A DNA stretch of 64,000 nucleotides from Actinomycetes bacterium (GTDB lineage Bacteria > Actinomycetota > Coriobacteriia > Anaerosomatales > JAGXFU01). The DNA lies in contig JAGXFU010000011.1 in NCBI GenBank assembly GCA_024637115.1, positions 62,001 to 126,000 on the forward strand, in the 5' to 3' direction. A program made the position numbers and the translations under genes. Below are positions 51,752 to 61,353 of this stretch, in pieces. The notes under the pieces were generated by a model. The model did no database searches, was not told where the DNA came from, and saw only the letters and a list, made by a program, of their open reading frames with translations. Position 1 is the stretch's first letter. Every line of letters starts with the position of its first letter.

Positions 51752-53509
51752 ATGCCGGCAGGTATTCCGCACGGAGCAACTGAAGTCCGAATCCGTATCG
51801 GGGGACCGGCTGGATTCGGCATCAAGGCAGCCGGACAGTCGCTCGCCCGGGTGTTCACGCGAGCAGGATACGAGACGTTCGATCTGACCGAGTATCCTTC
51901 GCTCATCAAGGGTGGTCACAACACCTACCACCTGCGCGTGAGCGACCACGAGATTCACAGTCACGTCCTGGCCACAGACATTCTGGTGGCACTCGATAAG
52001 CAGACGGTGCCGTTGCACCTCGATGAGCTGACTGAGGGTGCCGCGATCATCTACGACCCCAAGGACTTCGATATGTCCGAGGTCGAAGGCGTTCCCGAAG
52101 GCCTCTGTATCATCCCGGTACCCCTCACTGACATCATCTACGACGTGGGCGGCCAGAAGATCATGCGCAATGTTGTCGCGCTTGGCGCGGTGCTCGGCCA
52201 CATCGGATTCCCGATCGAGCTCCTGCACGCGAGCCTCGAGGAGCAGTTCAGCCACAAAGCCCCCGAGATCGCCGAGGTCAACAAGAAGTGCGCAAGCGCG
52301 GGAGCAGAGCACGCAGCCGGGCAGGGCTGCCCGTTCCCGCTCGATATGCATCCGATCGAGGGACGCGATCCTCGCATCCTCATTGACGGCAACGAGGCAC
52401 TGAGCCTGGGGGCTCTTGCGGCGGGAATCGGCTTCTACGCCGCCTACCCCATGACGCCCGCGTCCAGCGTTCTTCACTTCATGGCAAAGCACGGCGAAGA
52501 CCTCGGTGTGATCGTGAAGCACACCGAGGACGAACTCGCGGCTATGAACATGGTTGTCGGCGCAGCGTTTGGAGGTGCGCGAGCCATGTGCTGCACAAGT
52601 GGCGGCGGGTTCGCTCTCATGAACGAGGCGTTCGGTCTCGCGGGAGTGAGCGAGAGCGCCGTGGTTGTCGGGCTCATGACGCGGCCCGGTCCTGCCACAG
52701 GCATGCCAACGTGGACTGAGCAGTCCGACCTGCGCTACGCCCTCCACGCGGCTCAGGGAGAGTTCCCACGGGTAGTGCTGGCTCCGGGAGATCGTGATGA
52801 CGCCTTCACCATGGGTTGGCAGGCGTTCAACATCGCCGATGTCCTACAAACCCCCGTGATTGTGCTCGGCGATGCCTACCTGTCCGATCATCGAGCGAGC
52901 GTAGCCCCCTTTGACTCCTCGGCAGTCACGGTTGACCGCGGCAAGCTCATCACCGAGGGCGAAGTCACCGACTATCTGCGCTACCGTCTCACCGAAGACG
53001 GCGTGTCAGAACGGGTACTGCCCGGGGTCAAAGGCGCCGAGCAGCTCGTGAACTCCTACGAGCACGACGAATTCGGTTACGGTGCCCAGGGCGAGGATCC
53101 CGACGTGCGCGTCGCACAGAACGAGAAGCGGATGCGCAAACTCGACCTCGCCCGCGAGATCTGCCCCACACCTGCCTACTACGGTCCGACCGAGGCCGAC
53201 CTCTCGATCATCTTGTTCGGCAGCACCAAGATGCCGGTGCGAGAAGCCATGAGCTGGCTCGAACCGGACGGCGTCTCTGTGAACATGATGCAGATCACCA
53301 CAGTCTGGCCCTTCCCTGCCGAGGAGGTCATGACCTTCCTTGGAGCCGCTCGCAAGACAGCAGTCATCGAAGGCAACCTCACCGGTCAGCTCCGCGGACT
53401 CATCCGCCAGGAGTGTTTGCTCGACGTCGACCACACGCTCGCACGTCACGATGGGCGACCGTTCTCACCCGAACAACTCTACGCCTGGATCAAGGAGGTG
53501 CTCGCTTAA
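51752..53509 (+). CDS. korA: 2-oxoacid:ferredoxin oxidoreductase alpha subunit (gamma-alpha fusion)
   Basis: 585 residues from ATG 51752 (GAGGAGG 6 nt upstream). The N-terminal gamma domain (about 10-190) has VRIRIGGPAGFGIKAAGQSL and EYPSLIKGGHNTYHLRVS. The alpha pyrimidine domain (about 205 onward) has DGNEALSLGALAAGIGFYAAYPMTPAS, MCCTSGGGFALMNEAFGLAG and RPGPATGMPTWTEQSDL. The PTGxPT-type loop is typical of 2-oxoglutarate/2-oxoacid KorA rather than pyruvate oxidoreductase. It acts with KorB to reduce ferredoxin. The gene is divergent from coaBC. Substrate 2-oxoglutarate is likely but not proved. Confidence 0.92.
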   Translation: MPAGIPHGATEVRIRIGGPAGFGIKAAGQSLARVFTRAGYETFDLTEYPSLIKGGHNTYHLRVSDHEIHSHVLATDILVALDKQTVPLHLDELTEGAAIIYDPKDFDMSEVEGVPEGLCIIPVPLTDIIYDVGGQKIMRNVVALGAVLGHIGFPIELLHASLEEQFSHKAPEIAEVNKKCASAGAEHAAGQGCPFPLDMHPIEGRDPRILIDGNEALSLGALAAGIGFYAAYPMTPASSVLHFMAKHGEDLGVIVKHTEDELAAMNMVVGAAFGGARAMCCTSGGGFALMNEAFGLAGVSESAVVVGLMTRPGPATGMPTWTEQSDLRYALHAAQGEFPRVVLAPGDRDDAFTMGWQAFNIADVLQTPVIVLGDAYLSDHRASVAPFDSSAVTVDRGKLITEGEVTDYLRYRLTEDGVSERVLPGVKGAEQLVNSYEHDEFGYGAQGEDPDVRVAQNEKRMRKLDLAREICPTPAYYGPTEADLSIILFGSTKMPVREAMSWLEPDGVSVNMMQITTVWPFPAEEVMTFLGAARKTAVIEGNLTGQLRGLIRQECLLDVDHTLARHDGRPFSPEQLYAWIKEVLA

Positions 53510-53510
53510 G

Positions 53511-54395
53511 ATGCCCGAGGTCAAGGAGTACACCAATCAGAACAAGCCAACGTGGTGTCCCGGTTGCGGGAACTTTGGCATGTGGGAAGCGCTCAAACGA
53601 GCACTCTCGGAACTCGATATGGACTTCGATGAGTATTCGATCGTATGGGGTATCGGCTGTCACGGAAACGGTGCCGACTTCATACGTACCGCAGGATTCC
53701 ACGGCCTTCATGGCCGCGCGCTACCGGTCGCCAGTGCTCTCAAGTGGGCGCAGCCAAACCTGAACGTGATCGTTGAAGCCGGTGATGGCGACGGCTACGG
53801 ACTCGGGCTCAGCCACTTCGTGCATAGCGTCCGACGCAATATCGATATGACCTATCTCGCTCACGACAACCAGATCTACGGGCTCACGACCGGCCAGGCA
53901 TCTCCCACGAGCGATCACCTCATGCGAAGCGTCTCGACCCCCAAAGGCGTGCTCGAAGAGCCCGTGAACCCCATCGGCCTTGCTCTGGCAGAAGGCGCAA
54001 CGTTCATTGCCCGCGGATTCGCCGGCGACATCCCCCACCTGACCGAACTTTACAAGGCAGCGATCCAGCACAAGGGCTTCGCTGTTGTAGACGTGTATCA
54101 GCCGTGCGTGACCTGGAACAAACACAACACCTTCCCGTGGTTCAGGGAGCGTGTGTACAAGCTTGAAGAGACCGATTGGGATACATCAGATCGCACGGCG
54201 GCCTTCGACTTGTCGATGAAATCGTTTCGCGAGCTGACCTGTACGCCCGACGAATGCCGTGTACCGATCGGTATCTACTACCGCGAAGACGACACTGAGA
54301 CCTACGAAGACGGCGTGACCGCCTACGGTGAGCCCCTCTACAAAGTTGCCGAGGAGCCACGGGATGTCTCCGCGCTCATCGCGGAGTTCAGATAA
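53511..54395 (+). CDS. korB: 2-oxoacid:ferredoxin oxidoreductase beta subunit
   Basis: 294 residues, TPP and [4Fe-4S]-binding subunit. The N-terminal CPGCGNFG holds two cluster Cys, with GIGCHGNG following. The TPP segment is VIVEAGDGDGYGLGLSHF with DNQIYGLTTGQASPTS, and a distal Cys lies in YQPCVTWNKHNTF. Start ATG 53511 follows the korA stop by one base; AAGGAGG lies 10-11 nt upstream inside korA. There is no separate ferredoxin subunit gene, as in two-subunit Kor enzymes. Confidence 0.94.
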   Translation: MPEVKEYTNQNKPTWCPGCGNFGMWEALKRALSELDMDFDEYSIVWGIGCHGNGADFIRTAGFHGLHGRALPVASALKWAQPNLNVIVEAGDGDGYGLGLSHFVHSVRRNIDMTYLAHDNQIYGLTTGQASPTSDHLMRSVSTPKGVLEEPVNPIGLALAEGATFIARGFAGDIPHLTELYKAAIQHKGFAVVDVYQPCVTWNKHNTFPWFRERVYKLEETDWDTSDRTAAFDLSMKSFRELTCTPDECRVPIGIYYREDDTETYEDGVTAYGEPLYKVAEEPRDVSALIAEFR

Positions 54396-54418
54396 GGCTC
54401 GTCGAGAGTAGACGAGCC
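54396..54418. terminator. Hairpin between korB and the GGDEF/HD-GYP gene
   Basis: GGCTCGTC / GACGAGCC stem with a 7-nt loop, directly after the korB stop; no T-run. It probably serves both convergent genes. Confidence 0.6.
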
Positions 54419-54423
54419 ACGCC

Positions 54424-56709
54424 TTAGTTGACCTCGCTGATGGGCGTGCCCGGGATGAACTGCAGGGCGTCGAGATACGGAAGCCGTCCTTCATCGGCGC
54501 CTTCAGCGAGCATGCAGATGAACGTTTCTGCGATCTGCGGATCGAACTGCGTACCGAGATGCAGGTCGATCTCCTGTAGAGCAGCGGCATTCGAAAGACG
54601 ATTACGATAGGGACGATCAGACGTCATGGCATCGTAGGCATCGCACACGCTGAGCATGCGCGCCTCGTAGGGAATCTCCTCGCCCATTCGCCCGTCAGGA
54701 TATCCGTTTCCATCCCAGTGCTCGTGATGAGCTCGAACCCACGGCAATATGTCGTCCAACTCGGTTGCCGAGAGAATTCTCTGACCCAGCACCGGATGCT
54801 CCTGAACGCGGCGTCGCTCCTCTTGCGTGAGTGGTCCCGGCTTGGACAGGATGTAGTCCGGCACTGCGATCTTGCCAACGTCGTGCATGAGCGCTGCCTG
54901 ACCTATCAGCCGAATATGCTCATCATCGAAGCCGAGTTTGACAGCAAGTCGAACGGCCAGACTCGCCACGCTTTGTGAATGGAATCGGGTGGCCTGGTCT
55001 CTTGCGTCCACTGCCGCCGCCAGGGCCCGAACCGAGGACAGTCGAGACTGCCGTTCAAGAAACTCTATCCGTTCGCGAGTTGTAAGATCGGGTACCTTGC
55101 CCAGTTCAAAGACGATCACACGATTCTTGCCGCGCTCCTTTGCCCACAGCAGTGCGCAGTCGGCAAGCCGAAAGAGCTCCTCGGCAGTATCACCATGCTC
55201 GGGCAATGATGCGACTCCGGCTGACGCAGACACGGTACCCGGTCCAAAGCCTCCTTCGATATTGATGATGTCGATCATCCGTTGTGCGACCAGATTCGCA
55301 TCGGGAGCACTGGCTTCGGGCACGATAATGGCGAACTCATCGCCACCGATACGCGCTACAAGAGTCTCTGGCCCAGCGATTCGTTGCATGCTCGCACCTA
55401 ATGAGGCAAGCAGCCGATCACCATCACCATGACCGTAGAGCGCATTGATGTGCCCAAAATCGTCGACATCGACCAGCACGAGCGATAGCTCATCTCCAAT
55501 GCTCTTGGCGGCCTCAACTTCCTCTGCCAGCCGCGAGTGGAAATAGCGGTGATTATAGAGACCCGTCAAGGGGTCGGTGATCGAACGGTGAAACAACGTG
55601 CTGTGTTCCAGGGTTGTGAGCGAACTTCGCACGAGCGACAGGCCCATGAGCAGCGCGGCCATGGTTCCGTAGACAAAGAGCCACGTCTGGTCGTCTCGCC
55701 GCAGATAAGCAGCCGAGAGGACAATTCCTACAGCGACCAGTCCAAGTGCAGGGAATACCGCTGACAGCCACCGACGATTCGCCAAGGTGAACGGTGGGAG
55801 CGGTCGGAGGAACCATTGCTGACCCTCCGTGAGACGGTAGATCGTCGCCATGAACAACACGTAGTGACCTGTCAGTTGAACCAAGTCGAATGCGCTTCTT
55901 GATGCGACGCGCTGCATGCCCGCAGCCTCCACCCACCACAACGGCCACAGAGCAACGCCAGTGACATACACTGCGAGCGCAACCATGAGCAGGCGCTCCC
56001 AGGAGCGCCATTTGACCATCTTGAGTCCCGCAACGTTGAGCGCGGCCAGAGATATCTCAAGGAATGCGACCACAGGGTACATCGCGCCAACGAGAATCTC
56101 CCAGGTCATCGCCCCCGCCGGCTCCATCAGCGGGCGTACGAACAGCTCAAGCACGAATGCGTACACCACAAGAGCAAGAATCGAGATGTCAGCTCCGTAC
56201 CGGAGTTTCGCAGTTGTCGTAGAGAGTGCGAAGCGAGTCATCGTGGCTAGAACGCCGATGAACGCGATCGCAGCAATCAGGTGCAGCCCCTGAAAGGGCC
56301 ATGCGATTCGAGGTGGACCGGCGGGATCGAGAAACAGAATCCACCATGCATAGATCATTTCAGACAGAAAGAGCGCTGAGTTCGCCACCGTCAGGAGCGA
56401 CCAGAAACGACGCTCGGGACCCACTGATATCCGTGCAGCCACTACCCCGAAGACAATACTCAGAAGGACAGGAGTACCATATGCGAGTCTGGCCACTGTG
56501 AAGCGCATCTCGAATGGCCAGAAGTCCGCAGTGCCTGCCCAAAACACCAACATGAACACCGGCAACAGCACCCAGCCAAGCATGCGCAATCGCGTCGCAG
56601 CAGCACGCGACGCAGGCCTCACCGAGTAGGGCACTTCGTGAGTCAGCACGTGTGATTCAGGCAAAACTCCCCCTCGCGCACTGCATGATGTATCTGATCG
56701 GCAGAGCAC
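54424..56709 (-). CDS. Membrane GGDEF/HD-GYP c-di-GMP turnover protein
   Basis: 761 residues. Ten or so membrane helices span about 40-360. The GGDEF domain (about 375-535) has an intact loop LVARIGGDEFAIIVPE and DPLTGLYNHRYF. The HD-GYP domain (about 560-735) has LMHDVGKIAVPD, the HH pair in VRAHHEHWDGNGYPDGR and CDAYDAMTSDRPYR. Both active sites look intact, so synthesis and hydrolysis may be balanced by the sensor. The start is uncertain: GTG 56709 is close to a TATACT; TTG 56664 and GTG 56649 are alternatives. It is the only clearly active diguanylate cyclase candidate in the window. Confidence 0.88.
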   Translation of the reverse strand: MLCRSDTSCSARGGVLPESHVLTHEVPYSVRPASRAAATRLRMLGWVLLPVFMLVFWAGTADFWPFEMRFTVARLAYGTPVLLSIVFGVVAARISVGPERRFWSLLTVANSALFLSEMIYAWWILFLDPAGPPRIAWPFQGLHLIAAIAFIGVLATMTRFALSTTTAKLRYGADISILALVVYAFVLELFVRPLMEPAGAMTWEILVGAMYPVVAFLEISLAALNVAGLKMVKWRSWERLLMVALAVYVTGVALWPLWWVEAAGMQRVASRSAFDLVQLTGHYVLFMATIYRLTEGQQWFLRPLPPFTLANRRWLSAVFPALGLVAVGIVLSAAYLRRDDQTWLFVYGTMAALLMGLSLVRSSLTTLEHSTLFHRSITDPLTGLYNHRYFHSRLAEEVEAAKSIGDELSLVLVDVDDFGHINALYGHGDGDRLLASLGASMQRIAGPETLVARIGGDEFAIIVPEASAPDANLVAQRMIDIINIEGGFGPGTVSASAGVASLPEHGDTAEELFRLADCALLWAKERGKNRVIVFELGKVPDLTTRERIEFLERQSRLSSVRALAAAVDARDQATRFHSQSVASLAVRLAVKLGFDDEHIRLIGQAALMHDVGKIAVPDYILSKPGPLTQEERRRVQEHPVLGQRILSATELDDILPWVRAHHEHWDGNGYPDGRMGEEIPYEARMLSVCDAYDAMTSDRPYRNRLSNAAALQEIDLHLGTQFDPQIAETFICMLAEGADEGRLPYLDALQFIPGTPISEVN

Positions 56710-56731
56710 CTCAGCTCATAGTATACCGAAA

Positions 56732-56759
56732 CCCCGCGTCACGAAAATGCAACACGGGG
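56732..56759 (-). terminator. Terminator after the alpha-oxoamine synthase
   Basis: Minus strand CCCCGTGT / ACGCGGGG (one T:G pair), 12-nt loop, then TTTC. It separates the alpha-oxoamine synthase gene from the GGDEF/HD-GYP gene. Confidence 0.7.
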
Positions 56760-56785
56760 CTTCTGAAGTGCATGGATACCAGACG

Positions 56786-58009
56786 CTAGATCAGGCCGAG
56801 ATGTGCGCCCGCCTCGGCGAACGCGTCGAGAGCTTGATCGATATCTGCGTCGGTGTGGGTGGCCATCAGGCACGTCCTCAGTCGATCCATGCCGCGAGGT
56901 ACCGCGGGATGAACGATCGGACACACGAAGATTCCGCGATCAAAGAGCATCCTGGTCAGATCCATCGTCTTGCTCTCCTCGCCCACGAGGACCGGCACTA
57001 CACAGGTCGTGGAATCCATCGTGTTCCACCCCTGGGCGCGCAGACCCTCGCTGTAGCGCGCGGTGACTCTATGCAACTGAGCAACACGCTCCGGCTCATC
57101 GTCAATCACATTGAACGCCTCGATCGCCGCAGCGGTCTGGGCGGGAGGCAGCGCCGCTGAGAAGATGAACGGGCGGGACATGTGGCGCTGATAGTCGACC
57201 ATCTCGCGTGATCCTGCGAGATACCCGCCAATGGACGGAATCGATTTTGAAAGCGTGCCCATCTTGAGATCGATGGAGCCGACCATATCGAAGTGCTCCT
57301 CGATACCATGTCCGGTCGCACCCAGCGATCCAACGGAGTGAGCCTCGTCAACCATCAGACGGGCGCCATACTCACGGCAGAGCGCATGAGTTCGCGGCAA
57401 ATCCATGACGTCCCCGTCCATAGAGAAGACGGAGTCAGCGACCACGAGAACGGTGTTGTAGTTCCCTGCCGCCTGGGAGAGCAACTTCTCGAGATGATCC
57501 ATATCGTTGTGTCGGTATGTCTTCCACTTCGCACCTGACAGCAATGCTCCATCAACGATCGAGGCGTGGTCGAGCTTGTCCATAAGGATGAGATCGCCGG
57601 GGCCCGTCAGGCCCGTGATTATGGCGATATTGGTCACATAACCGCTTGAATACACACAGGCATCTTCGCGACCGGCGAACGTCGCGATGCGGGCCTCAAG
57701 TTGCTCGTGCAAATCAGTAGTACCTGTGAGCAACCTCACTCCGCCGGCACCCGTACCGTACGTGTCAATTGCTGCCTTCGAGGCCGCATCGATACGGGGA
57801 TGACCGATGAGGCCGAGGTATGAATACGACGCGAGCTGTACCATGTCGCGCCCGTCCGCCATTGTCACACGATGGTTGGTCGGGCCGGTGGTGGGCTGAA
57901 GGTAGAAATATCGATCGCTATCCTTCAATGCCTCACGGCGCTCAAGAAACGCTCCGATTCGCGCAGTGATCCCGTCGTTCACTTGAGCTGTCCGCTCGAT
58001 AGTATCCAT
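56786..58009 (-). CDS. Alpha-oxoamine synthase (KBL/BioF/SPT family)
   Basis: 407 residues from ATG 58009; a longer frame to 58141 has no conserved sequence. PLP enzyme with NHRVTMADGRDMVQLASYSYLGL, GTGAGGVRLLTGTTDLHEQLE, the PLP-holding DEAHSVGSLGATGHG and the Schiff-base Lys in KMGTLSKSIPSIGGYLAGS. The family condenses an amino acid with an acyl-CoA: glycine and acetyl-CoA (KBL), alanine and pimeloyl-CoA (BioF), or serine and palmitoyl-CoA (SPT). No bio genes or threonine dehydrogenase gene are adjacent, so the reaction is open. A GGGGG run precedes the start by about 11 nt. Confidence 0.9.
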   Translation of the reverse strand: MDTIERTAQVNDGITARIGAFLERREALKDSDRYFYLQPTTGPTNHRVTMADGRDMVQLASYSYLGLIGHPRIDAASKAAIDTYGTGAGGVRLLTGTTDLHEQLEARIATFAGREDACVYSSGYVTNIAIITGLTGPGDLILMDKLDHASIVDGALLSGAKWKTYRHNDMDHLEKLLSQAAGNYNTVLVVADSVFSMDGDVMDLPRTHALCREYGARLMVDEAHSVGSLGATGHGIEEHFDMVGSIDLKMGTLSKSIPSIGGYLAGSREMVDYQRHMSRPFIFSAALPPAQTAAAIEAFNVIDDEPERVAQLHRVTARYSEGLRAQGWNTMDSTTCVVPVLVGEESKTMDLTRMLFDRGIFVCPIVHPAVPRGMDRLRTCLMATHTDADIDQALDAFAEAGAHLGLI

Positions 58010-58178
58010 ACGATTGAGTCCCCCTCTTTCGCAGTCCAGCGTGGTCGAGCCGTGATGCACGGCGTGTGTGTACACTTTTGTACACAGTACCCCAAACGGG
58101 AGAGAGCGAATAGTCCATCGCCCCGCTTCGGGTATATTCACCTGCAGTAGCCGCCAGATCGTAGGTATGGAGGAATCC

Positions 58179-58694
58179 GTGACCGCAGCTCTGTTTGTAA
58201 TCGCGCCGGAGGTGTTCCGCGACGAAGAGTATGCCGAACCAAAAGAGGCACTCCAGCGCCAAGGAGTTCAGGTCACGACTGCCAGCACCGAGATCGGCAC
58301 GTGCACCGGCAAGCTCGGTATGGTGGCCCACGCCGAGATTGCGCTTCGCGATGTACGTGCGGCCGACTACGACGCAGTCGTATTCATTGGCGGTGCAGGA
58401 GCGCAGATATTCTTCGACGATCCCATCGCCCACGACCTCGCTCGTGAAGCCTTCGCGCAACAGTCGGTCATTGGAGCTATCTGCATAGCTCCATCGATAC
58501 TTGCGCGTGCTGGTCTGCTCAATGGCGTCGAAGCCACGTGCTTTTCATCTCAGGAGGCGGATCTTCGCTCACACGGTGCCCGCTACTCAGAAACAGCCGT
58601 GGTCCGTGATGGCTCGATAGTCACCGCCAATGGTCCGGATGCTGCACGCTCGTTCGGCGAGGCGATCGCTGATGCGCTCAAGGACGTTTCATAG
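58179..58694 (+). CDS. DJ-1/PfpI-family protein
   Basis: 171 residues from GTG 58179 (GGAGG 5 nt upstream); ATG 58167 overlaps that site. DJ-1/PfpI fold with the nucleophile-elbow Cys in GAICIAPSILARAG and the acidic partner in the N-terminal VFRDEEYAEPKE. VVFIGGAGAQIFFDD is the usual second strand. It may be a glyoxalase-type, protease-like or redox protein. It precedes the rubrerythrin gene by 33 nt, so a stress-response pair is likely. It is divergent from the oxoamine synthase. Confidence 0.88.
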   Translation: MTAALFVIAPEVFRDEEYAEPKEALQRQGVQVTTASTEIGTCTGKLGMVAHAEIALRDVRAADYDAVVFIGGAGAQIFFDDPIAHDLAREAFAQQSVIGAICIAPSILARAGLLNGVEATCFSSQEADLRSHGARYSETAVVRDGSIVTANGPDAARSFGEAIADALKDVS

Positions 58695-58727
58695 TAGGTC
58701 GGAACTCAATACCACGGGAGGAATCAC

Positions 58728-59267
58728 ATGAACATCTATCGCTGTCGAATCTGCGGAGAGACATATCTTGGGAACGAGGCACCCAGCCAGTGCCCGTACT
58801 GCGGTGCACACCGTGAACTACTCGTTGACACGATCGACTATCCCGAAGACATCAACGAGGTGCACCTCACTGAGATCGAGCGCGATGACATCATGAAGTC
58901 GATCGATCTCGAGCACTCCAATGCTCGCTTCTACTTTGGCATGGGCACTCACAAAGCGGATAATCCCAAGCTGGCTTCTGCGTACAAACGACTTGCCAAG
59001 ATCGAACTTGAGCACGCCGAGCTGTTCTGCAAGCTCGCCGGTGTCCCTCTCCCTTCCGACATCCAAGATCCCGCCGATGTGACAGCTGACTGGTGCAGCA
59101 ACATCGAAGAGTCGATCAACCGCGAGCAGCAGGCCAGTCGCTTCTATGCCAAGGTATCTTCAAGGGCAACCAATGAGCGGATCAAAGAGGTCTTCGCCGC
59201 CGTCAGGGACATCGAGGATGACCACATCAACCTCGATGGCGTTGCTCAGGGCATAGCCGACTGCTGA
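58728..59267 (+). CDS. Rubrerythrin with N-terminal rubredoxin-like domain
   Basis: 179 residues. The N-terminal rubredoxin-like iron centre has C6/C9 (CRICG) and C22/C25 (CPYCG). A ferritin-like di-iron domain (about 50-175) has SIDLEHSNARFYFG, KIELEHAELF, EESINREQQASRFYAKV and RDIEDDH. This rubredoxin-first order is the reverse of classical rubrerythrin and is common in anaerobes. It probably reduces hydrogen peroxide in the cytoplasm. GGGAGG lies upstream of ATG 58728. Confidence 0.92.
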   Translation: MNIYRCRICGETYLGNEAPSQCPYCGAHRELLVDTIDYPEDINEVHLTEIERDDIMKSIDLEHSNARFYFGMGTHKADNPKLASAYKRLAKIELEHAELFCKLAGVPLPSDIQDPADVTADWCSNIEESINREQQASRFYAKVSSRATNERIKEVFAAVRDIEDDHINLDGVAQGIADC

Positions 59268-59273
59268 GACCGG

Positions 59274-60041
59274 CTAGAGTTCCTGGCGCTCGAAGATGAA
59301 GGCGGCTAAGGCAACCGCGAGCACGGTCACAAGTACGGTGCTCAGAATCGGCCAGAGGAGTTCCGGGCTCTCCCCTATGAGGATTCGGTCACCAGCCGAA
59401 AGCAGACCGGCCGGAGTGAAGTCTCGACCCGGTCCCCAAGCCGAGAGGATCGATACACCAAGGAAAAGCCCTACTCCCGCTCCGGCAGCACCTCCCTGGG
59501 ACCCGATCAGCGCCGAGAACACAGCCATACAGGCAATGAACATCGCACTGAGCAGGAACCATAGTGCAGTCGCGGTCACGAATTCGGATATGAGCGCAGA
59601 ATCGAAGATCATGAGGGTGACGGCCACGCACAGCGCTGCCCCCATGACGGTGGCACCCAGGAGCAACACCCAGTTGGAGAGCACCTTTGCAATCACGAGT
59701 CCCGTGCGCGACACAGGCTTGGTGAGAACAAGAATCGCAGTCCCGGAACGCTTCTCTGAAGCGATCATGCCCGCAACCGCGATGATCACTCCGATGAGTG
59801 CCATCTGCATCGAATTCTTGGAGAACTGCAGATACGCATCACGCGTAATGGCTTCCGGAATCTCGATAACCGCCCCGCTTTGCTCAGACGCCATCACGGA
59901 CTTGACGAGAGCCGGCGTGAACTCAGCGAGAAGCGGACTCGTGATGCCAATGAATACCATGATGGCGGGCAAGACCCAGATGCGCCACGTCCTGAGGATC
60001 TCGAGCATTTCCTTTCGCATGAATACCATGAATCCGCGCAC
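59274..60041 (-). CDS. ABC exporter permease (ABC-2 type)
   Basis: 255 residues, six or so membrane helices, cytoplasmic start FMRKEMLEILRTWRIWVLP and the ABC-2 pattern. A conserved IASEKRSGTAILVLTKPVSRTGLVIAKVLSNW lies near 88-120. GTG 60041 shares its base with the ATPase stop TAG (TAGTG). It works with the ATPase at 60041-60964 and may move a lipid, peptide or drug. No accessory gene identifies the substrate. Confidence 0.92.
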   Translation of the reverse strand: MRGFMVFMRKEMLEILRTWRIWVLPAIMVFIGITSPLLAEFTPALVKSVMASEQSGAVIEIPEAITRDAYLQFSKNSMQMALIGVIIAVAGMIASEKRSGTAILVLTKPVSRTGLVIAKVLSNWVLLLGATVMGAALCVAVTLMIFDSALISEFVTATALWFLLSAMFIACMAVFSALIGSQGGAAGAGVGLFLGVSILSAWGPGRDFTPAGLLSAGDRILIGESPELLWPILSTVLVTVLAVALAAFIFERQEL

Positions 60042-60964
60042 TACATGCCACCCCCTACCAGTTCAACGAATACATCTTCAAGAGTCGGCTCAAGTTCCTC
60101 TAGTCGGATCAAGGATGCTCCCATCTGTGCAATCAACTGCGGAATCTCGCGTCGCGCTACCTCCACATCACCAAGTGTGCATGTGATGACCCTGCCGTCG
60201 CGCTGACATTCGGTCGCCCAGGGCAGTAGTGTGAGTGCCTGCTCGACCTCGACAGGTTGATCTCCAATTTCGATTGCTACCCGGGTGGAGCCCCCTGTGT
60301 GCTTGAGGTCGGCGATCGGCGCCTCCCGCACCACGGTTCCTTTGTCGAGAATGGCCACCGTGTCACATACGCGCTCAACATCCGACAGAATGTGCGTCGA
60401 GAAGAACACCGTCGTCCTTCCCTTGAGTGCACGGATCATGTCGAGGACGTCCTTGCGCCCCATGGGATCGAGCGCGCTTGTTGGCTCGTCAAGCATCAAC
60501 AAGCGGGGTGCATTGATGAGCGCCTGTGCAACGCCGAGACGTTGCTTCATACCCCTGCTATAGCCGCCAACGCGCTGGCTGACACCGGATAATCCGGCCA
60601 AATCGAGAAGAGACTTCACCCGTTCACGCAGAACACTCTCTTCAATGCCGAACAGATCCCCGGAGAAGGTCAGGAACTCCTCGGCGGTCATCCAGGGGTA
60701 GTAGCCGGGAACGTCGGGGAGGAATCCGATCTCCGAGCGGACGCTCGTAGTCGAGTGCACCACGTCGTGACCAAAGATCGTCGCGGTACCCGAGGATGGC
60801 CGGGCAAGGCCGGTGAGAATCCTCAGCGCGGTGGTCTTGCCAGCGCCATTCGGACCGAGAAACCCGTAGATGGAGCCTTCGGGTACGGTCAGCGTGACGC
60901 CGTCGAGTGCGTGGGTCTTGCCATAGATCTTCGTCAGTTCTGTGATCTCGATCGCGCCCGTCAC
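60041..60964 (-). CDS. ABC exporter ATPase
   Basis: 307-residue ABC-2 type ATPase. Walker A GPNGAGKTT (near residue 38), signature SRGMKQRLGVAQAL, Walker B LLMLDEPTSALD, and H-loop FFSTHILSDVERV. A C-terminal extension (about 220-307) is typical of CcmA/NatA-type exporters. GTG 60964 overlaps the upstream gene as GTGA. Partner permease adjoins downstream. Confidence 0.94.
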   Translation of the reverse strand: MTGAIEITELTKIYGKTHALDGVTLTVPEGSIYGFLGPNGAGKTTALRILTGLARPSSGTATIFGHDVVHSTTSVRSEIGFLPDVPGYYPWMTAEEFLTFSGDLFGIEESVLRERVKSLLDLAGLSGVSQRVGGYSRGMKQRLGVAQALINAPRLLMLDEPTSALDPMGRKDVLDMIRALKGRTTVFFSTHILSDVERVCDTVAILDKGTVVREAPIADLKHTGGSTRVAIEIGDQPVEVEQALTLLPWATECQRDGRVITCTLGDVEVARREIPQLIAQMGASLIRLEELEPTLEDVFVELVGGGM

Positions 60965-61296
60965 TGGCGCTCACCTGCATCCGGAGAACCGTAAAGCGCG
61001 TCGACCGCTCGGGTGGCTCGACTGCCAGGAGCAACCTGAGGCAGATCTGCTTCGGTCACAGCATCGTCTTTTGGACGTCCCACCAGGAAGTACAGAATTG
61101 CGCCTAGAGCGAGGTTGCTGAGCAGAACGATACCCACTACCCACAACCACTTCCGACCCCCGGCAACACGCTCACGACCCGCAAGGTCTACCAACGCCCA
61201 GATCTGGACGCCGACTTGCACGGCAGCGACAACCAACAGGGCGTATACAACGGTATTGGATACGCCACCCAAAACCTCCGATATCTGTTCGATCAT
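60961..61296 (-). CDS. PLDc_N-domain membrane protein
   Basis: 111 residues with two transmembrane helices (about 14-37 and 48-70) and the PLDc_N pattern VQIWALVDLAGRERVAGGRKWLWVVGI then AILYFLVGRPKD. A polar tail follows. PLDc_N is the membrane domain of phospholipase D-like proteins; alone it often belongs to ABC exporter operons. It is coupled to the ATPase by the GTGA overlap. A helper role in the exporter is inferred. Confidence 0.85.
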   Translation of the reverse strand: MIEQISEVLGGVSNTVVYALLVVAAVQVGVQIWALVDLAGRERVAGGRKWLWVVGIVLLSNLALGAILYFLVGRPKDDAVTEADLPQVAPGSRATRAVDALYGSPDAGERQ

Positions 61297-61353
61297 GAAT
61301 CCTGCCTCTCTGTTATCCGGATCGAACTCATCGGTTCGATCACTACATCCGTT